From positions 1-16,323 of the forward strand of contig JASBZE010000036.1 in NCBI GenBank assembly GCA_029983575.1: DNA of 16,323 nucleotides, in the 5' to 3' direction. Made by a program: the position numbers and the translations under genes. The notes below the pieces were generated by a model. The model worked only from the letters and a program-made list of their open reading frames with translations, searched no databases and was not told the DNA's origin. Below are positions 15,768 to 16,323 of this stretch, piece after piece (within the stretch, counting starts at the first letter, position 1; each line of letters begins with the position of its first letter). This stretch comes from Peptostreptococcaceae bacterium. GTDB lineage: Bacteria; Bacillota; Clostridia; Peptostreptococcales; Peptostreptococcaceae.

Positions 15768-16323
15768 ATTATTTCGTCTGAAGCTTGTATAATTTTATTA
15801 TCATGAGTTACGACTATATATACCTTTTTCTTGTTTATTATAATATCTTTCTTTAGATAATCCATGATAATATCAACAAGGGAGTGGTGGATATTATTTG
15901 AAAACTCATCGAGTATATATATATAACTATCCTTAATTAATGTCCTTATTATTAATATACATTGCTTTTCTCCACAAGACAATGAGCCAATCTCTCTATC
16001 AAGTATTTCTGTAATATTAAAAAAATCGTTATAACATATAGTTTTTAATTTACCTCCAATTATTTCTATAATGGTTTTCTCATCTAGTCCAGTAGCATAT
16101 AATAGATATTCCATTACTTTACAGCTCGGAACTCTCTCGTTTTGTATTAATATTGAGAACTGTTCTTTTCTTACCTTTTCAAGATTAAATAATAAATTTC
16201 TTTTGTCATTAAACTCAACATATTCTTCATCATATATTCCATATATGTTTTTTAATAAAGTTGTCTTACCAGATCCATTACGACCAACAATTGCATATAT
16301 TTTCCCTTTTTCAATAATGTGTT
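15758..16323 (-). CDS. ABC transporter nucleotide-binding domain (5' end outside the window)
   Basis: About 188 codons of an ATP-binding domain are visible, and the frame is open to the window edge. Motifs in order are Walker A GRNGSGKT (16285-16262), Q-loop FSILIQNERVP, a variant signature LSCGE (15982-15968; usual LSGGQ), Walker B YIYILDEFS (from 15925), and the switch histidine in VVTHD. The stretch LEKVRKEQFSILIQ before the Q-loop and IVGRNGSGKTTLLKNIYG resemble type I exporters in which membrane and ATPase domains are fused, such as MsbA-like or peptide exporters, more than MacB/LolD ATPases. If so, the membrane domain lies upstream beyond 16323. The D-loop (SNNIH) is unusual. It precedes the radical SAM gene in the same direction and probably exports the modified product. 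An ATG at 16114 lies inside the domain and is not the start. Confidence 0.85.
   Translation of the reverse strand, partial: HIIEKGKIYAIVGRNGSGKTTLLKNIYGIYDEEYVEFNDKRNLLFNLEKVRKEQFSILIQNERVPSCKVMEYLLYATGLDEKTIIEIIGGKLKTICYNDFFNITEILDREIGSLSCGEKQCILIIRTLIKDSYIYILDEFSNNIHHSLVDIIMDYLKKDIIINKKKVYIVVTHDNKIIQASDEIIII

Overview
The window is AT-rich DNA from a low-GC Gram-positive bacterium (Bacillota, probably an anaerobe of the Clostridia/Tissierellia type). The evidence is a complete D-alanylation (dlt) operon in the order dltD-dltX-dltA-dltB-dltC, strong AGGAGG-type ribosome binding sites, and clostridial-looking accessory genes. I cannot name the species. All genes but one lie on the minus strand.

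Left part (about 56-6050), cell-envelope housekeeping. Transcription runs right to left. A class I SAM-dependent methyltransferase gene (4762-5985) has its own promoter. An 80-bp gap with two imperfect direct repeats 30 bp apart leads into dltD, dltX, dltA and dltB, which overlap or almost touch. dltC follows after a 167-bp spacer that holds six tandem copies of a degenerate 19-bp repeat. A strong intrinsic terminator ends the operon at 56-83. DltA charges DltC with D-alanine. DltB, DltX and DltD then move the D-alanyl group across the membrane onto teichoic acids.

Middle part (about 6222-13128). One plus-strand gene encodes a polytopic DUF4153-like membrane protein. It converges on the minus-strand block at a two-way hairpin terminator (8011-8045). 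Then come two tandem, paralogous, large FtsX/MacB-type ABC permeases of about 820-840 residues, each built as two TM-plus-extracellular-domain modules. The upstream permease gene is broken in this sequence by a frameshift at a run of eight A residues (12896-12903). No typical partner ATPase gene is in the window.

Right part (13131-16323), the most interesting region and visibly AT-richer than the dlt genes. A compact minus-strand operon enters from beyond the right edge. It encodes the nucleotide-binding domain of an ABC transporter that looks like a type I peptide/lipid exporter (5' end outside the window), a radical SAM enzyme with a cysteine-less SPASM-like tail, an unrecognised 162-residue protein, and a 277-residue protein with a PqqD-like (RiPP recognition element) N-terminus and a possibly GNAT-like C-terminus. 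A hairpin terminator closes the operon. The set looks like a ribosomally synthesised, radical-SAM-modified peptide (RiPP) pathway with export. No precursor peptide gene is visible here; if there is one it should lie beyond the right edge. There are no tRNA, rRNA, CRISPR or insertion-sequence features, and no gene-free stretch longer than 300 bases.
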